From positions 62,001 to 126,000 of the forward strand of contig NZ_QOCF01000007.1 in the NCBI RefSeq assembly GCF_003318255.1: a DNA stretch of 64,000 bases, given 5' to 3'. A program made the position numbers and the translations under genes. Below are positions 25,707-34,862 of this stretch, piece after piece (positions within the stretch are counted from its first letter, which is position 1; every line of letters begins with the position of its first letter). The notes beneath the pieces are model-generated. The model made no database searches and was not told where the DNA came from. It saw only the letters and a program-made list of their open reading frames with translations. Origin of the DNA: Ruegeria sp. A3M17 (GTDB taxonomy: Bacteria; Pseudomonadota; Alphaproteobacteria; Rhodobacterales; Rhodobacteraceae).

Positions 25707-26738
25707 ATGCAACGGTCAGTCACGCTGATATTGGCTATGTTGGGAACTGCAGTTTTTTGGGCGCTGAACCTGCCGCTGCCCTTTCTGTTCGGGCCGATGT
25801 CTGCGTGTTTGATTGCAGCTTTGGCGCACGTACCCATGCGGGATTTCGGGCAAATCTCGGTCGCGTCCAGAACCATTCTTGGCGTCGCGGTCGGGGCGTC
25901 GATCACACCCAGCCTGTTCGCCGAGCTTCCAAAGATGGCGGCGTCCCTTTTGCTCATACCAGTATTTATCCTGCTGATTGCAATGGTTGGCGTGCCGTTC
26001 TTTCGCAAATTCTGGGGCTTTGACGACAAAACTGCGTTTTTTGCGGCCATGCCGGGCGGGTTTCAAGACATGGTTATCTTTGGGGCCGAGGCCGGTGCCA
26101 ATCCGCGAACCCTGTCACTGATCCACGGGACGCGCGTTCTGATTATCGTCACCCTTGCCCCTTTATTTCTGACCTTGTTTTACGATGCCGAACTCACCAA
26201 CCCACTCGGCGAACCTGCCTCGACTCTGCCCCTGTATGAACTGATACTCATGGCGGTCGCAGCTTTTGTTGGCTGGAAAGGCGGAGAGAAGATCGGGCTT
26301 TTCGGTGCCTCGATTCTTGGGCCATTGATACTGACGGCGGCCTTATCGCTTGGGGATTTTATCCATACCCGCCCTCCGCGCGAAGCGATTCTGTTCGCCC
26401 AGTTCTTCATCGGTTGCGGGATTGGCGTCAAATTCGTCGGTGTCACTTGGTCGGAACTTAGACGCGTCGTGGCGGCTGGCTTCACCTATGTTATCTTGCT
26501 GGCCGTTCTGGCCGCAGGTTTCACGGCAGTGGTCACCACGCTGGGGCTTGGCCAGCCGGTCGAAGCCTTTTTAGCTTTTGCACCCGGCGGTCAGGCAGAG
26601 ATGACGGTGCTGGCCATCGTTTCGGGGGCGGATCTTGGATATGTTGTCACGCACCATCTGGCGCGCATTGTCGTCGTGATCATTGGCGCGCCAATCGCTG
26701 CCAATCTACTTCTGCGCTGGTCGAAATCCAGGAACTGA
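25707..26738 (+). CDS. AbrB-family (PF05145) membrane protein
   Basis: This protein belongs to the family named AbrB / putative ammonia monooxygenase, which is now seen as a transporter family with an internal repeat. It has about ten membrane segments. The glycine-rich motif LPFLFGPMSACLIAALA near the start and PGGFQDMVIFGAEAGANP in the first half are mirrored by APGGQAEMTVLAIVSGADLGYV in the second half, which shows the two-fold repeat. The ATG at 25707 is preferred because it begins just before the first membrane segment; no strong ribosome site is seen. Control by the divergent GntR gene is likely. Substrate is unknown. Confidence 0.8.
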   Translation: MQRSVTLILAMLGTAVFWALNLPLPFLFGPMSACLIAALAHVPMRDFGQISVASRTILGVAVGASITPSLFAELPKMAASLLLIPVFILLIAMVGVPFFRKFWGFDDKTAFFAAMPGGFQDMVIFGAEAGANPRTLSLIHGTRVLIIVTLAPLFLTLFYDAELTNPLGEPASTLPLYELILMAVAAFVGWKGGEKIGLFGASILGPLILTAALSLGDFIHTRPPREAILFAQFFIGCGIGVKFVGVTWSELRRVVAAGFTYVILLAVLAAGFTAVVTTLGLGQPVEAFLAFAPGGQAEMTVLAIVSGADLGYVVTHHLARIVVVIIGAPIAANLLLRWSKSRN

Positions 26739-26784
26739 AGGATTCACGTGCAGGCGTGGGTGGATGAATGTCGATAGGGGGTTG

Positions 26785-26874
26785 TGGCGGAGAGACAGGG
26801 ATTCGAACCCTGGAGACGGTCTCCCGCCTACACACTTTCCAGGCGTGCGCCTTCGACCACTCGGCCACCTCTCC
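26785..26874 (-). tRNA. tRNA-Ser (anticodon GGA)
   Basis: Read on the minus strand, the sequence folds as a class II tRNA. A seven-base acceptor stem (GGAGAGG with TCTCTCC), the anticodon loop CTGGAAA with anticodon GGA, a long variable arm (GGGAGACCGTCTCC region) and the T-loop GGTTCGAATCC are visible. The discriminator is G and CCA is encoded. It reads UCC and UCU serine codons. The long variable arm and G73 fit serine. Confidence 0.97.
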
Positions 26875-26923
26875 GTGCCGGCGTTATTTGAACTATCGCC
26901 GGGGGATTCGCAAGGCCCCATTG

Positions 26924-26939
26924 AGGTGAAATTTCACCT
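26924..26939. repeat. 16-base perfect palindrome
   Basis: AGGTGAAATTTCACCT is a perfect palindrome without a loop, between the tRNA-Ser gene and the end of the mechanosensitive-channel gene. It has no T-run, so it does not look like a terminator. It could be a protein-binding site or chance. Confidence 0.4.
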
Positions 26940-26964
26940 GAAATCGGAAGCCTTGCAAAGGCGA

Positions 26965-29394
26965 TTACATCTCGTCCCCGTCACCATCAGCCAAATCTGC
27001 CTCGGTCATCTCGACAGGTTCTGTGGCTGGCTTTGCGGACCGTGTTTCGTCGGTGTGCTTGCTGGGTTGGGCTTCGCTGCCCTGCAACGCCTCGGGATTA
27101 CGCAACCAGAGATCGCGCTGTGCAAACGGGATTTCGATCCCCTCGTCGACAAAGCGTCGGTTGATCTCGTGGTTCATATCGGATTTGACTGACAGCACCC
27201 AGTTCACATCGCGCAGGATGGCCCGGATTTCAAAGTCCAGCGAATCTGCGCCAAACCCTTGGAACACCACACTGGGGGCTGGATTCGCCAAAACCATCGG
27301 GTGTGAATTCGCGATTTCGCCCAGGATCTTTTCCACCATCCGGGTATCAGTACCATAGGCGACGCCGACCGGAACAATCACCCGCCCGATCGTATTGCCG
27401 CGTGTATAGTTCGTGACAACGCCGCTGATCAGATCCGAGTTCGGAACGATCACATCCGTGCGGTCAAACGTCTCGATCCGCGTGGATCGGACCGAAATAT
27501 CACGGACGTACCCCATCATCCCATTCACGTCGATCCAATCCCCTTTCGAGATTGGGCGTTCGACCAACAGGATAATGCCCGACACAAAATTAGACACGAT
27601 GGTTTGCAGACCAAAGCCGATCCCGACTGACAACGCACCGGCAACAATAGCCAACGATGACAGGTTGAACCCGGCAATCGTAATCGCAACCAGCGCGGCC
27701 AGGAAAATACCGACATATCCGGTGCCCGACACAATCGCGTTTTGCCCGCCTGGATCAATACTGGTCTTTGGCAGCAGCGAATTGCGCAGCCCGCTTTGCA
27801 GCATCCGGGTAAGGCCATAGCCGACCGCAAAAATGACAAGGAAGGTAAAGAAGTTGCTGGGCGCGATCGTTACGCCACCGATATCGAACCCCTGCAGCAG
27901 ACGCGACCAGACCTCTAGCAGGTCGGTTTTACGCGCGCCCCAATAAAGTGCGAGGACTGGCATGGCCAGAATGGCCATTGCAAAGCCGATGAGAACCGAA
28001 AACAGCGAGTCCTTGGCCTTATCGCCCTGCCCGCCGAGCCATCCGTAAACAGACGTCAGGAACCGTTGGACGATGACCAGCGCGGCAATAAGAACCAACG
28101 ACCGCACGGCCGGGAAAACGATGGCCTCAGCCGCATTCGTATACCCCAGCATCGCCAATATCGGGCTGGCGATCCCCAGGAAGAACAATGCGCGTCGAAT
28201 GAACTCGACCAGTTGGCTGAACCCAGCAGCGCGGGCCGTTGCAGACGGCTCATCTGCATCGACCGGGACATCAACACTGCGGACGCGACGGACGCGCAGA
28301 AGAATCAAAGCTGTTGCGACGATGACCGGAAAGACGACGACAGCGCGCGTCGCATCCGAGATATTTTCGATCTGATCGAACAGGTTCACCAGTTCATGCA
28401 GGATCAGGAGCCCGGCAAGAAAATCGAGGTAGACGCGTAACTCGGTGACTTTCTGGCGGGACAGTTTTTTGAAACCTTGCGCCGCTTGCAGCACATAAAC
28501 CTGTCGGCCAATCCAGTCATAATACAGGATGATCGCGGCCCAATAGGGCACGTTCTGCATCAACAGCGTGCCGCGCAGCCCCAGAACGCCTGTCATCACA
28601 ACCGCCTGAACCAGAAGCCAGACGCCGAACCAAGGGAGGACGATGCGCAGCAACGAGGTCAGGAACGTCCATACGCCACTTCCCTGCCCTCCCAAAGCTC
28701 GCATACGTTCACCGGCGGCTTCGGACCAGCGCTTGCCGTAAAGAAGCAGTACACCTGCGACGAACACCAAGGCCAGAATACCCAGCCCACGGGACCGCAA
28801 ACGTTCATGCACCACGTCAGTTTTCAGGTTCCGCCGCGCTTCGTTGAACAACGCTTGCGCAGCTTCGTTCACATCAACCCAGGCCGGCCGCCAGTGGGTG
28901 GGGTTCATTGGCGACGGGCCACGCTCCAAAAGCTCTTTCTTCTGACGGTCCCGCAATAGCTTGTCTATCTCGGATATCAGACCATTTGATCGGCTGAATG
29001 CCTCTTCTGAGATGATCTGTGGTACGCGCAAACTGTTCAGCTGCTCGTTTAGATGCGTTCGTAGGGTCGCAATATCTTCTGGTTCGGTCGCATCGCCTTC
29101 GGGCGCGGCGCCAAGTGCCTTAATCTGATTTTCAAGTGTCTGGATACGTTCGGTGTTTGCACCGCGTGCCCGATTGAAATCGTCCCGGTATTCGTTGATC
29201 TCGGCGCGCAGGTTTTCGAGCGAAGCGTTCGACGCGCGATCAGCCTCGATCACCGTCTCGGCGCGGTCCGCCGTTTTGACCCAGCCCTGATAATATTCGC
29301 TTTGGCGATCTGTAAGCTGTGCGGCAACGGGACCGCAAAGTATCGCAAAACATACCGCAACAAGGGTCAGGAACAGGCGAACACGCCGCAGCAT
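26965..29394 (-). CDS. Large mechanosensitive ion channel with DUF3772 domain
   Basis: This protein of about 809 residues is an MscS-superfamily channel of the enlarged MscK/MscM kind, which opens on osmotic downshift. It has a signal peptide (MLRRVRLFLTLVAVCFAILC), a coiled-coil periplasmic region of about 170 residues with a DUF3772-like section (NPTHWRPAWVDVNEAAQALF), and about nine membrane segments. The MscS core follows, with pore helix LAIVAGALSVGIGFGLQ near residue 583 and the beta domain FVSGIILLVERPISKGDWI. The acidic C-terminus ends ADGDGDEM. The ATG at 29394 shares TGATG with the cysK stop, so the two are translationally coupled. Confidence 0.9.
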   Translation of the reverse strand: MLRRVRLFLTLVAVCFAILCGPVAAQLTDRQSEYYQGWVKTADRAETVIEADRASNASLENLRAEINEYRDDFNRARGANTERIQTLENQIKALGAAPEGDATEPEDIATLRTHLNEQLNSLRVPQIISEEAFSRSNGLISEIDKLLRDRQKKELLERGPSPMNPTHWRPAWVDVNEAAQALFNEARRNLKTDVVHERLRSRGLGILALVFVAGVLLLYGKRWSEAAGERMRALGGQGSGVWTFLTSLLRIVLPWFGVWLLVQAVVMTGVLGLRGTLLMQNVPYWAAIILYYDWIGRQVYVLQAAQGFKKLSRQKVTELRVYLDFLAGLLILHELVNLFDQIENISDATRAVVVFPVIVATALILLRVRRVRSVDVPVDADEPSATARAAGFSQLVEFIRRALFFLGIASPILAMLGYTNAAEAIVFPAVRSLVLIAALVIVQRFLTSVYGWLGGQGDKAKDSLFSVLIGFAMAILAMPVLALYWGARKTDLLEVWSRLLQGFDIGGVTIAPSNFFTFLVIFAVGYGLTRMLQSGLRNSLLPKTSIDPGGQNAIVSGTGYVGIFLAALVAITIAGFNLSSLAIVAGALSVGIGFGLQTIVSNFVSGIILLVERPISKGDWIDVNGMMGYVRDISVRSTRIETFDRTDVIVPNSDLISGVVTNYTRGNTIGRVIVPVGVAYGTDTRMVEKILGEIANSHPMVLANPAPSVVFQGFGADSLDFEIRAILRDVNWVLSVKSDMNHEINRRFVDEGIEIPFAQRDLWLRNPEALQGSEAQPSKHTDETRSAKPATEPVEMTEADLADGDGDEM

Positions 29395-30428
29395 CACACG
29401 TCCTCGAAAACGCCGGGGATACTGCGCGGAGCTTCGGTCATCCAGTCCGGGACAGGCAATTCCTTTTCACGCAGGAAGTCCGGGTTGAACAGCTTGGACT
29501 GATAGCGAGTTCCATAGTCACACAGGATGGTCACGATGGTGTGGCCCGGTCCAAGATCTTTGGCCAGACGTACCGCACCAGCCATGTTAATGGCGGTTGA
29601 ACCGCCCATGACCAGGCCTTCATCGCGCAGCAGATCAAAGATGTAAGGCAGCGCCTCGTTATCCGACATCTGATAAGCAAAGTCAGGTTTGAACCCCTCA
29701 AGGTTTTTGGTGATGCGAACCTGACCGATGCCTTCGGCGATCGAGCCGCCCTCCATCGCGATTTCACCGGTGGTGTAATACGAATACAGCCCCGCCCCCA
29801 TCGGATCGACCAGACCGATCTTGACGCCTTTGGGCTGAAGCGCGTCCGCGACGCCCGCCAATGTACCGCCCGAGCCCACGGCACAAACGAAACCGTCAAC
29901 TTTGCCGTCGGTCTGTTCCCAGATTTCGGGACCGGTCGTTTCCACATGCGCCTGACGGTTCGCCACATTGTCGAATTGGTTGGCCCAAATCGCCCCGTTC
30001 GGCTCGGTCTGCGCCAGTTCTTCGGCCAGACGACGGGAATAGTGCACGAAATTGTTGGGATTGCGATATGGCGCAGCCGGAACCTGAACCAGCTGAGCCC
30101 CTGCCAGCCGCAGCATGTCCTTTTTCTCTTCGGACTGCGTTTCGGGGATAACAATGACAGTCTTGAACCCCATCGACGCACCAACAAGCGCCAGACCGAT
30201 CCCGGTGTTACCCGCCGTACCTTCGACAATGGTGCCGCCCGGTTTCAGGTCGCCACGCGCAATGGCATCGCGGATAATGTAGAGCGCCGCACGATCCTTG
30301 ACCGACTGGCCGGGGTTCATGAACTCGGCCTTGCCGAGAATCTCGCACCCGGTCTCTTCGCTGATGCGACGCAGGCGGATCAGCGGGGTTTTTCCGACTG
30401 CGTCGGCAAGGTCTCGTGCAATGCGCAT
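29394..30428 (-). CDS. cysK: Cysteine synthase A
   Basis: This 344-residue PLP enzyme makes cysteine from O-acetylserine and sulfide. The PLP lysine lies in GQSVKDRAA (about residue 44), the phosphate and substrate loops are GTAGNTGIG (about 75) and VGSGGTLAG (about 181), and the C-terminal PLP contact is GGSTAINMAG. It is somewhat longer than common CysK (about 310), through a segment near AAPYRNPNNFVHYSRR. Its position after trgA and trgB matches the tellurite-resistance locus of Rhodobacter sphaeroides, where cysK adds to resistance. Confidence 0.92.
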   Translation of the reverse strand: MRIARDLADAVGKTPLIRLRRISEETGCEILGKAEFMNPGQSVKDRAALYIIRDAIARGDLKPGGTIVEGTAGNTGIGLALVGASMGFKTVIVIPETQSEEKKDMLRLAGAQLVQVPAAPYRNPNNFVHYSRRLAEELAQTEPNGAIWANQFDNVANRQAHVETTGPEIWEQTDGKVDGFVCAVGSGGTLAGVADALQPKGVKIGLVDPMGAGLYSYYTTGEIAMEGGSIAEGIGQVRITKNLEGFKPDFAYQMSDNEALPYIFDLLRDEGLVMGGSTAINMAGAVRLAKDLGPGHTIVTILCDYGTRYQSKLFNPDFLREKELPVPDWMTEAPRSIPGVFEDV

Positions 30429-30497
30429 GGCGCCCTCATTTCATTTCGGATCAACGCAGATTTACCTGTGGTGCGCGACGACCACAAGCGGCGAAAA

Positions 30498-31613
30498 TCA
30501 TCCGCGCAGGCGCTCACGGTGACGTGCAAGCCAATAGGCCACCGCCAAAAGCGGCAAATCCTTGAACCCATGACTGTCGACCCTGTCCATGAAATCACTG
30601 AAAGGCAGAATCCGGGTTCGGATATCCTCACCCTCCGTTGCCAACCCACCATCTTCGATGGTCTTGGTCAGATCAGCCAGCCCGACATAAAGGTATAGAT
30701 ATTCAGTCGATGACCCGCTGGAGGAATATGCGCCGCCTGCATATTCCAGCCGGTTCAGCGCAATCTGGGCTTCTTCTTCGGCCTCGCGCAGGGCCGCCTG
30801 TTCCGGCGTTTCGCCTGGGTCGATCATCCCGGCGACCGGCTCCCACATCCAGGGTTCAGGATCTTCAGCCAGAAAGATCGGTGCCCTGAATTGTTCGACT
30901 AGCAAAACCGTGTCGCGCACGGGATCATATGGCAGGACGATCACGGCGCTGCCCTGCATCAGGCTGCTGCGGTTCAGCACTTTGCCCATCGAGCCATCGT
31001 ATTGGCGATGCTGCAACGCGACTTCTTCCATCCCGAAATAGTTGACATAGGCCGGTTTACGATCGTGCACGATGACGTCTTTGGCAGTGTCTCGTGCATC
31101 ACCTGTCGCACGTTGACGGGCAGCCAGCTTTGCCCATGCTCGCGTCCGGATCGACGGAAAGCTTCGCGCAATTTGTTCCGCATCAACCTTGCCGTAAAAA
31201 CCCATAACCTCTTGCGCGGCGAGCATCGTCATCGCGCCCCACTCATCCAACCAGCCCTGCAGCGACCAGAGACCGCCGCGGTTCCAAAGCCCCGGCTCGG
31301 GGTAGAACACAAGGGCTTGCGATTTCGACCCGTCGGCCAGATCAACTGTCTGCTCTCGCAGGTCGTAATCAAAGCCACCCTCGTAGAAGACCAAACGGTT
31401 CTGATCTTCCTCACTCAATCCCCGGAGCAATAACCCTTTGGCCAGACTGCCTTCCTCATGAACAATCATGGGAAAGGCCTGATCCTGCACGCTATAGACT
31501 GCATGATCTTTCAGAGTGGCATGGGCAAATTCAAGTTTGGACGCTGGACGTCCCAAGACAAACTCCAGCAATGGCAAGTGCCGCAGCGTGCCATAAAAGA
31601 ACAGATCTGACAC
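30498..31613 (-). CDS. trgB: TrgB: gamma-glutamylcyclotransferase-like / Nudix two-domain protein
   Basis: Residues 1-140 resemble the AIG2/gamma-glutamylcyclotransferase-like fold (MSDLFFYGTLRHLPLLE). From about 185 a Nudix domain of the ADP-ribose-pyrophosphatase type follows, with the box GMIDPGETPEQAALREAEEE near 262. The box is intact except that the glycine after the EE pair is glutamine (EEEAQI). The arrangement and its place between trgA and cysK identify it as TrgB of the tellurite-resistance locus described in Rhodobacter sphaeroides. The molecular link to tellurite is not known; a role in nucleotide-sugar turnover is inferred. Confidence 0.88.
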   Translation of the reverse strand: MSDLFFYGTLRHLPLLEFVLGRPASKLEFAHATLKDHAVYSVQDQAFPMIVHEEGSLAKGLLLRGLSEEDQNRLVFYEGGFDYDLREQTVDLADGSKSQALVFYPEPGLWNRGGLWSLQGWLDEWGAMTMLAAQEVMGFYGKVDAEQIARSFPSIRTRAWAKLAARQRATGDARDTAKDVIVHDRKPAYVNYFGMEEVALQHRQYDGSMGKVLNRSSLMQGSAVIVLPYDPVRDTVLLVEQFRAPIFLAEDPEPWMWEPVAGMIDPGETPEQAALREAEEEAQIALNRLEYAGGAYSSSGSSTEYLYLYVGLADLTKTIEDGGLATEGEDIRTRILPFSDFMDRVDSHGFKDLPLLAVAYWLARHRERLRG

Positions 31614-31645
31614 TGTTGGGTTCTTTCGTACTTTAAGTTGTTAGC

Positions 31646-32086
31646 TCACCGCCACCGGCGGGCTGCTTCCTCGGTGACCAGCCCAGTGACCAGAGCCCCA
31701 ATGACCAAAGTCCACAAGATTTCGGGCACCACAAGTTGCTGCCCATATTCAACGCAGATTTTAAAGATAGAGATCAGCGCCTCGAACGGGCCGTCATACC
31801 GATGGCGCATTGCCAGGCGGAGCATTTCGTTTACACCCTGAACAAACAGGCCCCAGAACACCAGCGCCGCCATTCCGGTCAAGCCGTTGTTGATTGCGGC
31901 CGTCCAGCCTCGGCCGGCACGCTTGCCCATGATCCACCAACCGCAAATCACGCCCAAAGCCATGTTTACGTAGGTAAACATACCGTAGTTCTTACCTTCA
32001 TCACCGTTTTCGATGACCATACTCGAAACTAAGAACGCCACAATCAAAAGGCATAAGCCAGAAACAAGCTTGGGGGCAGTGGGCAT
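31646..32086 (-). CDS. trgA: TrgA tellurium-resistance membrane protein
   Basis: This 146-residue inner-membrane protein has four hydrophobic segments. It shows the TrgA pattern MPTAPKLVSGLCLL, ALGVICGWWIMGKRAGRG, NNGLTGMAALVFWGLFVQ and RYDGPFEALISIF. It lies 32 bases before trgB and 16 bases after cfa. Known TrgA is confined mostly to Rhodobacterales, which supports the placement of this genome. Confidence 0.88.
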   Translation of the reverse strand: MPTAPKLVSGLCLLIVAFLVSSMVIENGDEGKNYGMFTYVNMALGVICGWWIMGKRAGRGWTAAINNGLTGMAALVFWGLFVQGVNEMLRLAMRHRYDGPFEALISIFKICVEYGQQLVVPEILWTLVIGALVTGLVTEEAARRWR

Positions 32087-32102
32087 TTCTGAAGTCCGTT
32101 CC

Positions 32103-33311
32103 TTAACTCGGTTTCGCTATAGTGATCTGTGTCACATCGCAATTACCGGTGTCAAAGGCTGCTCCGCAGGCGGTCAAATAATAATTCCACATGCGGCGAA
32201 AACGCTCATCAAAGCCCATTTCCGAGATTTCGTCCCACTTGCCGTTGAACGTGTCATACCAACGGCGCAGGGTCAGGTCATAGCTTTTACCGAATTCTTT
32301 CGAATTGACGACTTTCAAACCCGCCTGAGCAACTTGTTCCTTCAAAATGGAAGGCGCCGGAAGCATGCCGCCCGGGAAAATATATTTCTGAATGAAATCA
32401 ATACCGTTACGATATACATCCCATCTATGATCCGCGACGGTGATAATTTGCAACGTCGCTTGCGCCCCGGGTTTTAATCGCTCACGCACAGTGTCGAAAT
32501 ACACAGGCCAGTACTTTTGACCTACCGCTTCGAACATCTCGATCGACGCGATTCCGTCATACTGGCCACGCTCATCCCGGTAATCCTGCAATTTGAATTC
32601 AACCAAATCTGAAAGACCAGCATTTTCAATACGCTGCCTCGCAAACTTCAACTGCTCTTGACTGATCGTCAGACCTGTGACCCGCAGGCCACGCTCTTTC
32701 GCAGCGTATTCAGCAAAGCCGCCCCAGCCACAGCCAATCTCAAGAATATGATCACCGGGTTTTGCGCCCATTTCATCGACCATGCTGGCATATTTTGCAG
32801 TTTGCGCCTTTTCCAGACTTTCCTGCCCTGTTTCGAACAGTGCGCTGGAATAGGTCATCGTGTCATCAAGCCACAAACGATAGAAATCATTGCCAAGATC
32901 ATAATGGTACGAGATGTTCTTTTTGGCCTGTGTCCGGTTATTGCGGTGCAACCAGAACCGTAACCGTTCATACATCTGCACAAGGACTTTGCCGGTGAAA
33001 TCGTCGTAGACCGTTTCATTACCCATATGCACCAGGTCCATAAAGGATCGCAGGTCCGGGGTGCTCCAGTCACCTTCCAGATATGCGTCAGAAAAACCAA
33101 GTTCACCTTCGCGGACCAGGCGGGCAAAAACGTCTGGATTGTGGATATCCACACGCGCAACCGGCCCTGGTTTGGTGCCCTCGGTTCGGAAGACACGACC
33201 ATCGGGCAGTCCGATGTCCAATCGGCCAGACTGCATCCGGCTAACCATTTTGAATACTTGCGCAAAGTATCTGGGCAGGTCTTTCTGCCCCTCGGTGGTC
33301 ATCAAAGTCAT
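32103..33311 (-). CDS. cfa: Cyclopropane-fatty-acyl-phospholipid synthase family methyltransferase
   Basis: This SAM-dependent enzyme methylenates or methylates unsaturated fatty acids in phospholipids. It has an N-terminal lipid-binding region (to about 120), then YHYDLGNDFYRLWLDDTMTYS (segments near 133), the SAM loop LEIGCGWGGFAEYAA (about 189), and GGMLPAPS and YYLTACGAAFDTG near the end. The ATG at 33311 has AGGAG about eight bases upstream; an earlier in-frame start would add 19 unlike residues. Function may be cyclopropane or furan fatty-acid formation. In R. sphaeroides, cfa-type genes belong to the sigma-E singlet-oxygen response. Confidence 0.88.
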   Translation of the reverse strand: MTLMTTEGQKDLPRYFAQVFKMVSRMQSGRLDIGLPDGRVFRTEGTKPGPVARVDIHNPDVFARLVREGELGFSDAYLEGDWSTPDLRSFMDLVHMGNETVYDDFTGKVLVQMYERLRFWLHRNNRTQAKKNISYHYDLGNDFYRLWLDDTMTYSSALFETGQESLEKAQTAKYASMVDEMGAKPGDHILEIGCGWGGFAEYAAKERGLRVTGLTISQEQLKFARQRIENAGLSDLVEFKLQDYRDERGQYDGIASIEMFEAVGQKYWPVYFDTVRERLKPGAQATLQIITVADHRWDVYRNGIDFIQKYIFPGGMLPAPSILKEQVAQAGLKVVNSKEFGKSYDLTLRRWYDTFNGKWDEISEMGFDERFRRMWNYYLTACGAAFDTGNCDVTQITIAKPS

Positions 33312-33380
33312 CCGCTCTCCTCTGTGCGGCCGCGCAAACAGGCTAGGCCGAGTTTGTGTTTGTGGCAAGTTTTCAATTTG

Positions 33381-34805
33381 TTACTGGTTTTTTCGGCCCT
33401 CATAGGCCGCCAATGCACGCGCCCGACCGGCTGCCAAAGTGACAACGGGTTGCGGGTATGGGCCCTCTGGGCTGAGGTTCCATGACTTCGGAACCGCATC
33501 AAAATACGCCAGTGCTGTAGCTGGTGGATTGGTCTGCCCCTCGGCAATCCATTGCCGCACGAAGTCCGATTGCGGATCGAACTTTTCCTGCTGTGTTTGC
33601 GGATTGAAGATGCGAAAAAATGGCGAGGCATCCGGCCCCGACCCCGCAACCCATTGCCAGCCCATCGCGTTTGCCGCCGGATCCCAGTCGACCAGACAAT
33701 CCGCGAACCAATCCATGCCAATTTTCCAATGGGTCATCAGATGCTTGGTCAGGTAACTCGCCACGATCATCCGGGCCCGATTGTGCATTCGCCCGGTCAC
33801 ATACATCTGCCGCAGCCCCGCATCGACGCCCGGAACGCCGGTTTTCGCCTGCTTCCAGGCGAAAACTTCGGGCTGGTCCGCATCAGTATTCCAGGGAAAT
33901 CTATCCCACTCCGGCTTCCAGTTACCGCTGAGCAAGGATGGAGTGTGATACATCAGGTGATAAGCAAACTCGCGCCAGACCAATTGGCGCAAATAGGGTT
34001 CGGCCCCCTGAACGCCCGTCATCCCGGCCCGCTGAACTGCGTGCCAGACACTGCGCGGGCCTATTTCACCTAAAGACAGATACTCGGACAGGTTAGATGT
34101 TCCGTCCAAGTCCATACGATCCCGGTGATCTAAATAGTCGGCAATGCGGTCCAGGAATTGATACAACGCCTCAAAAGCTGCGGTTTCGCCCGGTCGGACA
34201 TGGGGTGTGACCACGGATGCTCCCCGGCGCATCTGCGCGCCCAGATGCCAATCCTCAAGATTTTCAGAAACGGGCCACATCGCGGGCGGTTTCAGATGAG
34301 ACACAGCGTTGTTTGGGGCCGGAACATCCCGGCTGCGCACTGAACGCCACATCGGCGTGAACACACGGAACGGCTGCCCTGTTTTCGTCGCCACGGTCCA
34401 AGGTTCGAACAAAAGATGGCCGGCGAAGGATTTAACCGTGACACTCTGGTCGGTCAGAGCCGCCTTGATTTTCGTATCTCTGGCAATGGCGTCCGGGTCA
34501 TATGCGCGGGTCCAAAACACACCGCTTGCGCCGGTTTCGACGACCAGCTGCTCCAAAACAGTCAGCGCATCCCCATGCCGCAGGATCAGGCGGCTGCCAG
34601 CCTGTTCTAGCCCCTGGGCAAAAGCCTTTAGGCCCAATCCAAGACGCCATTTCGGTGCTGCGCCCAAAGCTTGGACTGTGTGGTCCAGAACAAAAACTGG
34701 TATGATCGGTCGCCCGCTCTCAACCGCGGCGCTCAGTGCGGGATGGTCCGACAGGCGCAAATCCCGTCGGAACCACATGATGATCGGTGACCGCTGCTGT
34801 TCCAT
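33381..34805 (-). CDS. phrB: Deoxyribodipyrimidine photolyase (CPD class I)
   Basis: This 474-residue flavoprotein repairs UV-made pyrimidine dimers using light. It has the photolyase opening IIMWFRRDLRLSDHPAL, an antenna domain to about 130, and the FAD domain with TSNLSEYLSLGEIGPRSVW (about 235), LVWREFAYHLMYH (about 272), TGVPGVDAGLRQMYVTGRMHNR (segments near 330) and DWDPAANAMGWQWVAGSG. A sigma-E-like promoter lies 29 bases upstream. It is followed by cfa and trgAB-cysK on the same strand. Confidence 0.95.
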   Translation of the reverse strand: MEQQRSPIIMWFRRDLRLSDHPALSAAVESGRPIIPVFVLDHTVQALGAAPKWRLGLGLKAFAQGLEQAGSRLILRHGDALTVLEQLVVETGASGVFWTRAYDPDAIARDTKIKAALTDQSVTVKSFAGHLLFEPWTVATKTGQPFRVFTPMWRSVRSRDVPAPNNAVSHLKPPAMWPVSENLEDWHLGAQMRRGASVVTPHVRPGETAAFEALYQFLDRIADYLDHRDRMDLDGTSNLSEYLSLGEIGPRSVWHAVQRAGMTGVQGAEPYLRQLVWREFAYHLMYHTPSLLSGNWKPEWDRFPWNTDADQPEVFAWKQAKTGVPGVDAGLRQMYVTGRMHNRARMIVASYLTKHLMTHWKIGMDWFADCLVDWDPAANAMGWQWVAGSGPDASPFFRIFNPQTQQEKFDPQSDFVRQWIAEGQTNPPATALAYFDAVPKSWNLSPEGPYPQPVVTLAAGRARALAAYEGRKNQ

Positions 34806-34833
34806 GTCCGCCCTGCTCTATTCTTCTTTCTTC

Positions 34834-34862
34834 GGTTACGAAGCAGAGCGGAAATTGGATCA
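34834..34862 (-). promoter_or_regulatory. ECF sigma-E (RpoE/ChrR-type) promoter candidate for phrB
   Basis: Read on the minus strand, TGATCC is followed after exactly 18 bases by TAACC, 29 bases before the phrB ATG. The promoter known for Rhodobacter sphaeroides RpoE is TGATCC, 18 bases, then TAAGA or close to it. The -35 and spacing match fully and the -10 in its first three bases. It overlaps the stop codon of the upstream aminotransferase-like gene. Confidence 0.65.

Noticed and set aside
26785..26874. tRNA-Ser as an integration site for a genomic island
   Set aside because: I found no direct repeat of the tRNA 3' end and no integrase beside it.
30429..30497. TGATCC between trgB and cysK as another sigma-E promoter
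   Set aside because: On the minus strand it lies so close to the cysK start codon that no -10 element at 18 bases is possible upstream of the gene.
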